64,000 bases of DNA. Origin: Neorhizobium populisoli (GTDB lineage Bacteria > Pseudomonadota > Alphaproteobacteria > Rhizobiales > Rhizobiaceae). The translations under genes were made by a program, and so were the position numbers. Of this stretch, positions 45,288 through 54,572 are shown in pieces; position 1 is the first letter of the stretch, and every line of letters begins with the position of its first letter. The notes under the pieces were generated by a model. That model made no database searches, had not been told where the DNA came from, and saw nothing but the letters and a program-made list of their open reading frames with translations. The stretch spans positions 1 through 64,000 of the forward strand of contig NZ_JAHYCB010000007.1 of assembly GCF_019430945.1 (NCBI RefSeq). The letters are read 5' to 3'.

Positions 45288-46184
45288 CTAAAGGCGCTGC
45301 GTGCAGATCTGCCGGACAAGAATACGCAGCCAGCGATGCGCGGGATCGGCATCCATCCTCGGATGCCAGATCAATGATATCGTGATTGGCGTCACATCGA
45401 CCGGCAGAGGAAAACTGTCCAGCCCGGCCCGAAGCTTTCCCGTGTAGATTTCCGGCACGCCGGCAATCAGGTCGGTATCCCGCGCCAGCGCCAGAGCCGC
45501 CGAATAGGTGCCGACCGTGGTCGCGATCTGGCGCTGCAAGCCGTGTGGCTCCAACGCGGCATCGATCGGCCCGTGCTCCAGTCCTCGCCGCGAAACAAGA
45601 ATGTGCCGCCCCGCCGCGTATCCTGCAGGCGTCACCTTCTCCCCGACCAATGGATGCCCGGCACGGACAACGCCGACGAAACGGTCGCGGAACAGCGCCT
45701 GCACCCGCAATTCCGGCCCAGCCGCATCACCGATGACGCCAAGTTCCAGATCGACCGCGCCGTCGCGCAACGGCTTGCTCTCCTTGTCCGGCTTCTGCAC
45801 GAAACGCAGCCGAACACCCGGCGCTTCGCGGCCTGTGCGATCGGTAAGATCGGCGCCGAAATTCTCGACGAAACCGTCGCTGGCGCGGATCGTGAAGGTC
45901 CGCTCGAGCTTTTCCAGATCGAGCATGTCGGCCGGCCGCAGCACCGCCTCAGCGCTCTGCACCAGCCGGCTCACCTCCTCGCGCAAGGCAAGCGCCCGCG
46001 GCGTCGCAACGAGCCCGCGCCCGGCCCGCACCAGAAGCGGATCGCCCGTCACCTCCCTGAGCCGCGCCAGTGACCGGCTCATCGCCGACGGACTGAGCCG
46101 CAGCCGCTCGGCCGCGCGGGCAACGCTGCCTTCGGCAAGCAGGACATCGAGGGTGACGAGAAGGTTCAAATCGGGGAGCGTCAT
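45288..46184 (-). CDS. LysR family transcriptional regulator
   Basis: A 298-residue LysR-type regulator. The winged helix-turn-helix is at about 5-62 ('LNLLVTLDVLLAEGSVARAA', 'LRLSPSAMSRSLARLREVTG'), followed by a substrate-binding domain. The 'DPLLVRAGRGLVATPRA' stretch is typical of the NodD/NahR-like branch. It is divergent from an MFS transporter gene 129 bases away and probably controls it. The ATG at 46184 gives a standard start, MTLPDLNLL; the longer form from 46226 would extend into the shared promoter. Confidence 0.9.
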   Translation of the reverse strand: MTLPDLNLLVTLDVLLAEGSVARAAERLRLSPSAMSRSLARLREVTGDPLLVRAGRGLVATPRALALREEVSRLVQSAEAVLRPADMLDLEKLERTFTIRASDGFVENFGADLTDRTGREAPGVRLRFVQKPDKESKPLRDGAVDLELGVIGDAAGPELRVQALFRDRFVGVVRAGHPLVGEKVTPAGYAAGRHILVSRRGLEHGPIDAALEPHGLQRQIATTVGTYSAALALARDTDLIAGVPEIYTGKLRAGLDSFPLPVDVTPITISLIWHPRMDADPAHRWLRILVRQICTQRL

Positions 46185-46313
46185 GGGCTCACCATACGCA
46201 ACATCAAGATATGGCGCCAGATGCACGAATGGAATGCAAATGCTGCGCCTTCCGCCATATATCGAGCGAGGCTAGGCTTCCGCTTTCTCAGATCGAAGGA
46301 CGGAACCGCGCCC

Positions 46314-47765
46314 ATGAGCACTCAAACCAACCTCCCCGAAACGGTGGATGAAATATCGGGCGAAAAGCCTGCGCAGACGGGTGCGCTGATGGCTCTGTCA
46401 CTCTGCATGCTGCTCTCATCGCTCGGCACCAGCATCGCCAATGTCGGCCTGCCGACATTCACCGCCGCCTTCGGCGCGAGCTTCCAAGAGACCGAGTGGA
46501 TCGTCATCGCCTATCTGCTGGCAAGCACGACGCTGATCGTCAGCATCGGCCGGCTTGGCGACATGATCGGCCGCCGGCGACTGCTGCTGGCCGGCATCAT
46601 CGCGTTTACGGCCGCATCGGTTCTCTGCAGCCTCGCACCGGGGCTCTGGCCGTTGGTCGCCGCCCGCGCCCTGCAGGGTCTCGGTGCAGCCGCGATGATG
46701 GCGCTCGCCATGGCGCTTGTCGGAGAAGCTGTACCGAAGGAGAAGACCGGCAGCGCCATGGGCCTGCTCGGCACGACCTCGGCGATCGGCACCGCACTCG
46801 GCCCCTCGCTCGGCGGCTTGCTGATCTCCAGCTTCGGCTGGCCTTCGATCTTCCTGCTGAACCTGCCGCTCGGCGCAACCGCCTTCCTGCTCGTCTGGCG
46901 TTCGTTATCCGCCGACCCCATCCGCAAATCCGAGGGTGCCCGACAGTTCGATATCGCCGGCACGATGCTGCTGGCCGCAACTCTGGCCGCCTATGCGCTC
47001 GCCATGACGCTTGGCCGCAACAGTTTTGGAATACTCAACATCGTGCTTCTGGGCATGGCGCTGCTCGGCGCCCTCGCCTTCATGACCGTGGAAACAAGAG
47101 CCGCCTCGCCGCTGATCCGGCTGTCGCTGCTCCGCGAACCGGCGCTCGGCAGCGGCCTCGCCATGAGCGTGCTGGTCGCAACTGTCATGATGGCGACGCT
47201 GGTGGTCGGACCGTTCTACCTCTCACGCAGTCTCAGCCTTGATCCCGCGTGGACCGGCATCATCCTCTCGGCCGGCCCGGCGATTTCTACGCTGAGCGGC
47301 ATCCCTGCCGGCCGGCTGATCGATCGCCTCGGCGCCTCATCCGCAATCGTCGCAAGCCTCGCCGTCATGATCGCCGGCTGCATCGGGCTGGCCCTGCTTC
47401 CCGGCCTGTTCGGCATCGCCGGTTATCTCGTGGCGATTGCCGTCCTGACGCCGGGATACCAGCTGTTTCAGGCCGCCAACAACACCGCGATCATGCAGGA
47501 TATCGAACCCGGCAGGCGGGGCCTGGTCTCCGGCCTCGTCAACCTGTCGCGCAATCTCGGCCTGATCACCGGTGCTTCGGCCATGGGGGCGGTTTTCGCC
47601 TTCGCATCCGGCGCGGCGGATATCTCGCTTGCCGGCCGCGAAGCCATCGCCGGCGGCATGCGGACCACCTTCCTCGTGGCGGCGGCTCTGGTCTTCCTGG
47701 CTTTCGGACTGGCGATCAAGGGCCGCGTTTCGTCTGCCGGTGCCGTGAAAAGACAAGGCAAGTAA
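46314..47765 (+). CDS. MFS transporter, DHA2 (EmrB/QacA) type
   Basis: A 483-residue membrane protein with about 14 predicted helices. It has the MFS motif A 'GRLGDMIGRRRLLLAG', 'RALQGLGAAAMMALA' (motif C region nearby) and a 'GPSLGGLL' turn. DHA2 transporters export drugs or other small toxic molecules by proton exchange. The divergent LysR gene probably regulates it. The ATG at 46314 follows AAGGACGG at a rather long spacing. The substrate cannot be predicted. Confidence 0.9.
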   Translation: MSTQTNLPETVDEISGEKPAQTGALMALSLCMLLSSLGTSIANVGLPTFTAAFGASFQETEWIVIAYLLASTTLIVSIGRLGDMIGRRRLLLAGIIAFTAASVLCSLAPGLWPLVAARALQGLGAAAMMALAMALVGEAVPKEKTGSAMGLLGTTSAIGTALGPSLGGLLISSFGWPSIFLLNLPLGATAFLLVWRSLSADPIRKSEGARQFDIAGTMLLAATLAAYALAMTLGRNSFGILNIVLLGMALLGALAFMTVETRAASPLIRLSLLREPALGSGLAMSVLVATVMMATLVVGPFYLSRSLSLDPAWTGIILSAGPAISTLSGIPAGRLIDRLGASSAIVASLAVMIAGCIGLALLPGLFGIAGYLVAIAVLTPGYQLFQAANNTAIMQDIEPGRRGLVSGLVNLSRNLGLITGASAMGAVFAFASGAADISLAGREAIAGGMRTTFLVAAALVFLAFGLAIKGRVSSAGAVKRQGK

Positions 47766-47814
47766 ACCCGCAATAAGTCCGATATTTTTCGCTGGATTTG
47801 AAAGGAGATCATAA

Positions 47815-47823
47815 ATGCTTTAA
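47815..47823 (+). other. Two-codon ORF (ATG CTT TAA) behind a strong ribosome-binding site
   Basis: AAAGGAG (47801-47807) lies eight bases before an ATG that is followed by one Leu codon and a stop. It lies 86 bases ahead of the flippase start and in a different frame. It may be a minimal leader ORF or a leftover of an older start. No function is claimed. Confidence 0.3.
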
Positions 47824-47908
47824 CCGTCCGGCGAACCCTTTCTTAACCCTGATGTGGCAACACTCGGTCTTGGTATCCCGTCGGCTTTACGAGTATTGCG
47901 TGCCCATT

Positions 47909-49321
47909 ATGGCGGTCATTGAAACAGCGGAAAGATTGCTTCCGGCTGGCCTTAGGGCCCGGCTCGCACCGCTGACGCGCAAGCTCCAGTCGATCCTGAC
48001 AGACGACAACGACACCGCCCGCGCCCAGCGCCAGGCGCTGTCAGCCTTCGTCATCCGGGTCGCAAGCGCTGCAATCGCCTTCGTGTCGCAGATCGTACTG
48101 GCCCGCCTGATGGGCGAATTCGAATACGGCATCTTCGCCTTTGTCTGGGTCGTCGTCATTCTGGCGGGCAACCTGTCCTGCCTCGGTTTCCATACCTCGG
48201 TCATCCGCTTCCTGCACCAGCACAAGGCGCGCGGCGAGATCGACACCGTGCGCGGCCTCAATCTGGCGATCCGGGTCATCGCACTTGTCTCCGCCAGCAC
48301 CATCGCCGGCCTCGGCTTCACCTTCCTGCATGTCTTCGGCAGCAGTATCGAACCCTATTACCTGATCCCGGTGTCGCTCGCCTTCTTTACCATGCCGATG
48401 ATTGCGCTTGGCGACGTGCTGGACGGCACCGCCCGGTCGAACGGCTGGACGATCATGGCGCTCTCGCCGACCTATCTCATCCGTCCGACGCTGATCCTCG
48501 CCTTCATGCTGGCTTCCCTCTGGTTCGGCGCCGACCACACCGCCGTCACCGCCATGGAGGCGGCACTTGCCGCAACCTACGTCACCACGCTGTCCCAGCT
48601 GCTGCGCGTCTCGCTGCGCCTGCACAAGCGTTACGGCAGCGGGCCGAAGCGTTTCGAGATCGGCCCTTGGTTCCGTGTCTCCCTGCCGCTGTTCCTGGTG
48701 GACGGCATCGGCTTCCTGCTCACCAATGCGGATGTCGTCGTCGTCGGCCTTTATCTGCCGCCCGACCAGGTCGGCATCTATTATGCGGCGGCAAAAACCA
48801 TCGTTCTCGTCCAGTTCGTGTATTTCTCGATCAAGGCCGCAGCCGGCCCGCGTTTCTCCGCCATCATGGCGGAAGGCGACATGACGGCGCTTGCCACCTT
48901 TGCCGGCCAGACCGCCAAATGGAGTTTCTGGCCGTCGCTCGCCGTCGGGCTCTGCGCGCTGGCTGCCGGCGAATTGCTGCTTTCGCTCTTCGGTGAGGGC
49001 TTCACCGCCGGTTATTGGCTGATGGCGATCCTGTTTGCCGGCATTCTGTCGAAGTCGCTGGTCGGCCCCGGCGAAGTCCTGCTCTCCATGGCCGGCCGCC
49101 AGAACCTCTGCGTCCTGCTTTATGCGGTGACGCTCGCCTGCAGCATCGCGCTCAATATCGCGCTGATCCCCCGTTACGGCCTGGTCGGCGCCGCAACGGC
49201 GACGGCTTCCGCAATGGTGATCGAGGCGATCCTGCTGCATATCGCCGTCCGTCGCACGCTCGGTATCGTTCTTTTCGCGTTTGCCGATCCCCTGCCCTCC
49301 GCTTCCGCAAAGGCTTCCTGA
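47909..49321 (+). CDS. Polysaccharide flippase / oligosaccharide exporter (MATE/Wzx-like)
   Basis: A 470-residue membrane protein with about 12 to 14 helices of the polysaccharide-transporter family, including 'AFVIRVASAAIAFVSQIVLA' and 'GPWFRVSLPLFLVDG', and a C-terminal 'LNIALIPRYGLVGAATATA'. Such proteins flip lipid-linked sugar units across the inner membrane. The start is uncertain: ATG 47909 gives MAVIETAERLLP, GTG 47900 is three codons longer, and neither has a strong ribosome-binding site. A GNAT gene follows two bases after its stop, suggesting a shared job in envelope sugar or lipid decoration. Confidence 0.85.
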   Translation: MAVIETAERLLPAGLRARLAPLTRKLQSILTDDNDTARAQRQALSAFVIRVASAAIAFVSQIVLARLMGEFEYGIFAFVWVVVILAGNLSCLGFHTSVIRFLHQHKARGEIDTVRGLNLAIRVIALVSASTIAGLGFTFLHVFGSSIEPYYLIPVSLAFFTMPMIALGDVLDGTARSNGWTIMALSPTYLIRPTLILAFMLASLWFGADHTAVTAMEAALAATYVTTLSQLLRVSLRLHKRYGSGPKRFEIGPWFRVSLPLFLVDGIGFLLTNADVVVVGLYLPPDQVGIYYAAAKTIVLVQFVYFSIKAAAGPRFSAIMAEGDMTALATFAGQTAKWSFWPSLAVGLCALAAGELLLSLFGEGFTAGYWLMAILFAGILSKSLVGPGEVLLSMAGRQNLCVLLYAVTLACSIALNIALIPRYGLVGAATATASAMVIEAILLHIAVRRTLGIVLFAFADPLPSASAKAS

Positions 49322-49323
49322 CC

Positions 49324-50601
49324 ATGGCGCTACCTCCCACCAGCGGCGACCTCGAAGGCAAGATCGGCGCCAAGCTGCCGATGATGCAGGCCTTCCGCGC
49401 CGAGCGCCCGGATGCCGATACCCGTATTCCCGTCGGCCGGCCGGGCCGCGAACTCTGCCTTTATCCCGCTGCCTTCGGTTACGACCTGCAGGAAGAGCTG
49501 GAATTCCTATCGAACCGCGCCATGGAACCCAATATTTTCTTCTCCGCCCGTCTGCTGGCACCCGCCATGCCGCGCGTCGAAGACAAGCAGGTGCGCCTGG
49601 CGCTGATCCGCGATGAACAGGGCGAACGCAGCCGCATGCGCCTTTTGATGCCGTTCACGGTGGAAAAGCCCGGCTTCTCCATGGGCGCCTCGATCATTCG
49701 CACCTGGGCGAACCCCTTCGGTCCGCTCGGCACGCCGCTTCTCGATGCCGAAGAAGGCGCCGAGACGATCGACAACCTGCTGGAAGCGCTGTCGCAACGC
49801 TCCGCTCGCCTGCCCTCGGTTCTCGTCCTGCCGGATGTGCGCCTCAATGGTCCCTTCGCCCAGCTTGCCAAGGCGGTTGCGATGGGCCGCAACCTGCCAG
49901 TGGCGGTCACCGATCCCTTCCAACGGCCCATGCTGGAAAGCCTGCAGGATGGTCCGACCTATCTGAAACATGCCGTCTCGCCGCATCACTACCGCGAAAT
50001 GCGCCGTCTCTGGCGCAATCTCGAAAGCAAGGGCTCGCTCACCTATTCCGTCGCCCGCCAGCCGGAGGAAGTGCGGCTGCGAATGGAGCAGTTCCTGCTG
50101 CTTGAAGCCAAGGGCTGGAAAGGCCGCCGCCGCTCGGCGCTGATCAACGACCGCTACCGCTCTGCCTTCGCCCGCGAGGCGGTCGCCAATCTTTCCGAAG
50201 TCGATGCGGTGCGCATCCACACCGTCGATTTCGAGGGCGAGGCGATCGCTTCCCTCGTCGTCTTCATCATGGCCGGCGAAGCCTATACCTGGAAAACGGC
50301 CTATGATGAGCGGTTCAGCCAGTTCTCGCCCGGCAAGCTCCTGATGATGAAGCTGACCGAATGGCATCTGGAAGACGCCAACATCATGCGCACCGATAGC
50401 TGCGCCGTGCCGGATCACCCGATCATGAGCCGCTTCTGGGAAGAACGCGAGGACATGGGCACGCTGGTGATCGGGCTCAGCCAAAACAGCGACCGCGACG
50501 TGCGCCAGGTCGGCACCCAGCTGCACCTTTACCGCAACACCCGCAACATGGCCCGCATCCTGCGCGAAAAGATCCTGTCGCTGACCGGCCGCCACGAATA
50601 G
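49324..50601 (+). CDS. GNAT family N-acetyltransferase (BioF2/CelD-like)
   Basis: A 425-residue protein. The C-terminal half (about 215-390) carries the Acetyltransf_6-type fold: 'HHYREMRRLWRNLESKG', 'EQFLLLEAKGWKG', 'FIMAGEAYTWKTAYDERF' and 'HPIMSRFWEERE'. The N-terminal half is a second, degenerate copy of the fold. Relatives sit in exopolysaccharide and cellulose loci. It starts two bases after the flippase stop, so the two are co-translated and likely share a pathway, perhaps acylation of a surface polysaccharide. Substrate unknown. Confidence 0.85.
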   Translation: MALPPTSGDLEGKIGAKLPMMQAFRAERPDADTRIPVGRPGRELCLYPAAFGYDLQEELEFLSNRAMEPNIFFSARLLAPAMPRVEDKQVRLALIRDEQGERSRMRLLMPFTVEKPGFSMGASIIRTWANPFGPLGTPLLDAEEGAETIDNLLEALSQRSARLPSVLVLPDVRLNGPFAQLAKAVAMGRNLPVAVTDPFQRPMLESLQDGPTYLKHAVSPHHYREMRRLWRNLESKGSLTYSVARQPEEVRLRMEQFLLLEAKGWKGRRRSALINDRYRSAFAREAVANLSEVDAVRIHTVDFEGEAIASLVVFIMAGEAYTWKTAYDERFSQFSPGKLLMMKLTEWHLEDANIMRTDSCAVPDHPIMSRFWEEREDMGTLVIGLSQNSDRDVRQVGTQLHLYRNTRNMARILREKILSLTGRHE

Positions 50602-50614
50602 CCGCAGAAAATAG

Positions 50615-52249
50615 CTATTCGGCGGCGGCCTTCTCGCGCAGCAGCCGGCGGATGACCTTGCCGGTCGTCGTCAGCGGGATATCGTCGACGAAGGCCACTT
50701 CGCGCGGATATTCGTGCATCGAAAGCCGCGTCTTCACCCAGTCGCTGATCTCACCGGCCAACGCATCGCCCGGCGCGTAACCCGGCATCAGCACGATATA
50801 GGCCTTGACGATCTCGGTGCGGACAGGGTCCGGCTTGCCGACCACCGCCGCCAGCCGCACGGCCGGGTGGCCGGAGAGACAGTCCTCGATCTCGCTCGGC
50901 CCGATGCGATAACCCGACGAGGTGATGACGTCGTCGTCGCGGCCGACGAATTCCACATAACCTTCGCGATCCTGCCGGCCGAGATCGCCGGTCATCAACC
51001 AGTCGCCGGTAAATTTCGCATCCGTCGCCGCCTTGTCGTTGAAATAACCAAGGAACATTACCGGGTCCGGCCGGCGGATGGCGATCTGGCCGATCTGCCC
51101 TGCAGGCAATTCCATGCCCTTCTCGTCGACGATGCCGACATGATGGCCCGGCACCGCACGGCCGATGGCGCCACCGCGGGATACACCGAGATTGGCGGCG
51201 GACCCCAGCACGAAATTGCATTCCGTCTGGCCGAACAGCTCGTTGACTGTCAGGCCCAGCGCCGATTTCGCCCAGTCGTAGGTCTCGCGACCGAGCGCTT
51301 CGCCTGCCGAGGTGATCGTGCGCAGTTTGAGATCGTATTTCTCACGCGGATTGGCGATGGGTTTCATCAGCCTCAGAGCCGTCGGCGGGATGAAGGCGTT
51401 ACGGACGTCCATCTCCGCCATGATACGGAACGCCATGTCGGCATCGAACTTTTGGGCCGGCGAGGAGACGACCGGCATGCCCAGCATCAAGGCCGGCATC
51501 AGCACGTTGAGAAGGCCGCCCGCCCAGGCCCAGTCGGACGGCGTCCAGATTCGGTCGCCGGGCTGCGGTGCAAATTCATGGCCGAGTTGGAAGCCCGGAA
51601 TATGGCCTGCCAGCACGCGATGCCCGTGTAGCGCAGCCTTGGGCGGACCGGTGGTGCCGGACGTAAAGATCATCAGCGCCGGATCGTCGGGGCCGGTTTC
51701 GGCGACGTCGAACAGCGGCGGGTGACTGGCAACGAGGTCATCGAACGAAAGAGCCGTTTCTTCAGCCAGTCCGTGGCCGGTCGCGATGACATGCCTCAAT
51801 TCCGGCAGCTTGTCGCGCAGATCGGCAAGCCGCGACAGGCCGAAGGCATTGGTGACGATCGCGGTGGCCCCGGATGCCTTCAGACGATATTCCAAGGCCT
51901 CGGCACCGAAAAGCAAGGCCAGCGGCAACGCGATGCCGCCCATCTTGTAGATCGCCACATGGGCGATCACCGTCTCGAAACTCTGCGGCAGAAGAAGCGC
52001 TATGCGATCACCGCGCCTCAATCCGAGCCCCATGAAAGCATTAGCAAGCGAAGCGGAACGGCCGGCAAGTTCGCCATAGCTCAGCGAGAGATGGTTCCCG
52101 TCCGGGCTGAAATGCTGGAGACAGATGCGATCGGGGTCGCGGGCGGCCCAGGCATCACTGACGGTTTCGCCCATGTTGAACCGGGAGGGGATGTCCCAGG
52201 CAAAATCACGGAAGATTGCCTCGTAAGAGGCACCGGCTGGCAATTTCAT
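50615..52249 (-). CDS. Acyl-CoA synthetase, AMP-binding (acetyl/propionyl-CoA synthetase-like)
   Basis: A 544-residue adenylate-forming enzyme. The P-loop is 'MIFTSGTTGPPKAALHGHR', followed by 'NELFGQTECNFVLGS', 'WLMTGDLGRQDREGYVEFVGR' (part: TGDLGRQDREGY) and the hinge 'DDDVITSSGYRIGPSEIE'. The catalytic Lys is in 'PLTTTGKVIRRLL'. It joins an acid to CoA through an acyl-AMP. Similar to the medium-chain and acetate-type branch. The ATG at 52249 was taken as start; TTG at 52255 is possible. The stop lies 14 bases from the convergent GNAT gene. Confidence 0.9.
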   Translation of the reverse strand: MKLPAGASYEAIFRDFAWDIPSRFNMGETVSDAWAARDPDRICLQHFSPDGNHLSLSYGELAGRSASLANAFMGLGLRRGDRIALLLPQSFETVIAHVAIYKMGGIALPLALLFGAEALEYRLKASGATAIVTNAFGLSRLADLRDKLPELRHVIATGHGLAEETALSFDDLVASHPPLFDVAETGPDDPALMIFTSGTTGPPKAALHGHRVLAGHIPGFQLGHEFAPQPGDRIWTPSDWAWAGGLLNVLMPALMLGMPVVSSPAQKFDADMAFRIMAEMDVRNAFIPPTALRLMKPIANPREKYDLKLRTITSAGEALGRETYDWAKSALGLTVNELFGQTECNFVLGSAANLGVSRGGAIGRAVPGHHVGIVDEKGMELPAGQIGQIAIRRPDPVMFLGYFNDKAATDAKFTGDWLMTGDLGRQDREGYVEFVGRDDDVITSSGYRIGPSEIEDCLSGHPAVRLAAVVGKPDPVRTEIVKAYIVLMPGYAPGDALAGEISDWVKTRLSMHEYPREVAFVDDIPLTTTGKVIRRLLREKAAAE

Positions 52250-52430
52250 GGGCAATGGTTCTCATTTTGCTGCACCAGCTAACATCTTCGAAACTTGAAA
52301 TACAAGAGGGACAAAACAGGGGGACAGCCTCGAAACCGGTCATTGGCTGCAAAATAACGCTGTTTCGGATCGAACCCGCCCGGCTGAAGGCAAACCTGGC
52401 CTCTCCGCCGGACGGGTTCCGGCTGATCGG

Positions 52431-53129
52431 TCAACGCGATGCTCGCATGCGCAGCATCTGGCAGAGCTGAACGAGCGCGCGATCGCCTCCATCCGAGAGG
52501 ACATCGCCGCACCGCGCCAACAGGCGTCGCTGCTCGCTGCCGGACATGCTCTGGAAGGCCTGCCGTTGCGCCGGGCTCAACCCGCCAACTGAACCCGGTC
52601 CGGCACCGCCCGCACCACCGGATCCGGCCCCTCCGGCACCCGGAGCCCCCGACCCGCCTGTTCCAACACCGACATCCACGCCCGTACCGCCGGAGCCTCC
52701 GATGCCGACGCCGACATCGGCGTTGACGCCATCGCCGCCGCCGACAGAGGCAGTGACGTCGGCATCGATCCCGTCAGACGTATCGAGACCAACGCCGGCA
52801 TTGACGCCGTCGCGGCCGCCGACAGAAGCGGAAACATCGGCATCTAGGCCGCCTCGTCCACCCACATTCGCATCCGCGTTGACACCATTCGAGCCACCGA
52901 CCGATGCATCAACATCCGCAGCACCTCGGCTGCCGCCGACACTCGCCTCGGCATTGACCCCGTTCGAGCCGCCCACCGACGCATCGACGCCGAGCCCGTC
53001 ATTCGTGTTGACATCGACGCTGACACCATTTTCGCCACCGACCGACAAGCCCTGCGCATAGGCAGCACCTGTTGCCATCGGCAGCGCGACGCAGCCTGAG
53101 AGCAGCAAAATACGAAGTGATTTCCGCAT
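52431..53129 (-). CDS. Exported glycine-rich protein with about ten 12-residue repeats
   Basis: A 232-residue protein with a signal peptide (cleavage near AAYA-QG, residue 26). A region of about 130 residues is made of units such as ASVGGSNGVNAD, rich in Gly, Val, Asp and Asn. A 50-residue helical C-terminal part follows ('LSPAQRQAFQSM', 'RLLARCGDVLSDG', 'LVQLCQMLRMRA') with two Cys. The period and alternating V/D pattern suggest a beta-roll or beta-helix. The C-terminal CxxxL...LC helix pair recurs in small rhizobial exported proteins. The start at 53129 follows AGGAAG. Function unknown; the outer surface or periplasm is its likely site. Confidence 0.75.
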   Translation of the reverse strand: MRKSLRILLLSGCVALPMATGAAYAQGLSVGGENGVSVDVNTNDGLGVDASVGGSNGVNAEASVGGSRGAADVDASVGGSNGVNADANVGGRGGLDADVSASVGGRDGVNAGVGLDTSDGIDADVTASVGGGDGVNADVGVGIGGSGGTGVDVGVGTGGSGAPGAGGAGSGGAGGAGPGSVGGLSPAQRQAFQSMSGSEQRRLLARCGDVLSDGGDRALVQLCQMLRMRASR

Positions 53130-53369
53130 GATATTCTTCCTCATTCGAGCACCGGCACCATGCCGGAATGCTAAGGACCGAATGCCGCGACCACCTTTCG
53201 TGTTTCAGAAATAGCTAAACAACAACTGCACGCTCTTAATGATTGGCAAAGATCGGAGCGGAAACGTCCCAATGCGGCACGCCGACACTGAAAACACACA
53301 CAGATCGTCCCCACTTCATCCTTGCGCGCCGGTGCGCGACCATGATAGAGCGCTTGCCACTACCGAAGT

Positions 53370-53454
53370 GCCCCGTTGGCGGAATTGGTAGACGCGCCTG
53401 ACTCAAAATCAGGTTCCGAGAGGAGTGCTGGTTCGATTCCGGCACGGGGCACCA
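53370..53454 (+). tRNA. tRNA-Leu (anticodon CAA)
   Basis: An 85-nt class II tRNA. The 7-bp acceptor stem is GCCCCGT (53370-53376) with ACGGGGC (53444-53450), followed by A and an encoded CCA (53451-53454). The anticodon stem is CCTGA / TCAGG around loop CTCAAAA, so the anticodon is CAA, which reads UUG. The T arm is GCTGG-TTCGATT-CCGGC and a long variable arm is present, as expected for leucine. It stands alone between two exported-protein genes. Confidence 0.97.
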
Positions 53455-53555
53455 CACATCCTTGCATCTTCCAATATTGCGCGCCGGCGGAACAAAATTA
53501 TCCGTCCGTGGTTGCTTGCCTACCAGGAAGATTTGACCAACAAGGATGTTGAACC

Positions 53556-54059
53556 ATGCGCGCTCTCTTTGCAGCCGTACTGATTTGTTTTTCAGCTTTG
53601 GCCTCCGGCGCAAGCGCGTCGGAAGCGGATTTCCTGAAGTCGATCGAAGGGCAGTGGACCGGCGGCGGCAAGGTCCTCACCAAACTCGGCGGCCAGAACG
53701 TCAATGTATCGTGCAGCATGCAGTCGGATGCCAATTCGTCGCGTTTTTCGATGGATGGCACATGCCGCGCAATGGTGGTCGTTTCACGCAGTTTCAAAGC
53801 CGATGTCCAGGCATCCGGAGCAAGCTATTCCGGAAACTATGTCGGAGCTTCAGGCAAGCCATCCAGGCTGGCGGGCAGCCGGCAGGGAAACACCATCAGC
53901 CTTGATGTAACCTGGGCCAACGAAATCTACGGCGACAAGGCGGCCCGGATGACGATCCAGAAGGTCGGAGAAAACGGCCTGCGCATCCGCACGATCGATC
54001 GCGACCCGGAATCGGGCAAATCGATCATCACCACTCAACTGGATCTGCAGCGTAGCTGA
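53556..54059 (+). CDS. Exported hypothetical protein
   Basis: A 167-residue protein with a signal peptide ending near residue 21 (ASGASA-SE). The mature part is mainly beta strands: 'LKSIEGQWTGGGKVLTKLGG', 'VSCSMQSDANSSRFSMDGTC', 'GASYSGNYVGASGKPSRLAG', 'ARMTIQKVGENGLRIRTID'. Two Cys may form a disulfide. The pattern 'EGQWTGGGKV' is like small lipocalin-type periplasmic proteins found across Rhizobiales, but no ligand is known. It follows the tRNA by about 100 bases, has AAGGA before the ATG, and is probably monocistronic. Confidence 0.75.
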   Translation: MRALFAAVLICFSALASGASASEADFLKSIEGQWTGGGKVLTKLGGQNVNVSCSMQSDANSSRFSMDGTCRAMVVVSRSFKADVQASGASYSGNYVGASGKPSRLAGSRQGNTISLDVTWANEIYGDKAARMTIQKVGENGLRIRTIDRDPESGKSIITTQLDLQRS

Positions 54060-54152
54060 TCCACGGCGCCGTCAGCCTGCTCAAAAATCGTTCCACCTTT
54101 CTATCCGCGGCCGCGCATGTTACCCACGCGGCAAAGCAGGATAGACACGATC

Positions 54153-54398
54153 ATGAGCAATATCTGGAAACAACCGGTCATCGTCAGCCTCGGCGAACCG
54201 CCGGTCGAAACGGCGATCGATTCGGTTCAGGCCGCGGCCTGGGCGATGATAGAGGACTGGCCGACCGAGGACGGAACGGCGCTCGACCGAGCGCTTCTCG
54301 TCTTCGCGGCGATCGATGCGGGCAAACGCAAGCCGGAGGAAGGCCGCAAGGCTTTCGTGGATGCGGCCGTCGAAGCCGGCATCCTGATCCGCGCCTAG
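54153..54398 (+). CDS. DUF982 domain protein
   Basis: An 81-residue cytoplasmic protein of the DUF982 type: 'WKQPVIVSLGEPPVETAIDS', then 'AAWAMIEDWP' and 'LDRALLVFAAIDAGKRKPEE', ending in a helix 'ARKAFVDAAVEAGI'-like segment (GRKAFVDAAVEAGILI). DUF982 proteins are small and numerous in rhizobia, with no known role. The ATG at 54153 was chosen since AGGA lies upstream and the product then begins MSNIWKQP, matching others. It is probably monocistronic. Confidence 0.8.
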   Translation: MSNIWKQPVIVSLGEPPVETAIDSVQAAAWAMIEDWPTEDGTALDRALLVFAAIDAGKRKPEEGRKAFVDAAVEAGILIRA

Positions 54399-54572
54399 TT
54401 TATGCAAGCCCGAGCCCATCCGGAACCTGGCCGGATCCGAGCACCCTTCACCACAAATCCTCCGTAAACTCACGAAAAATTGCCGGAATGGAAACGCTTT
54501 GTCTCCAAGGCGCTGATTTACAGCATTCCCGCATCTGCTCTAAGTGAGCGACGTATCAATCAGGAGAAGCGC

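Noticed and set aside
48041..49561. 506-codon open frame opposite the flippase and GNAT genes
   Set aside because: Low-complexity Arg/Asp/Gly product from antisense reading, no start signal.
53370..53454. tRNA-Leu as an integration site for a mobile element
   Set aside because: No integrase gene and no repeat of the tRNA 3' end was seen within the flanking sequence.
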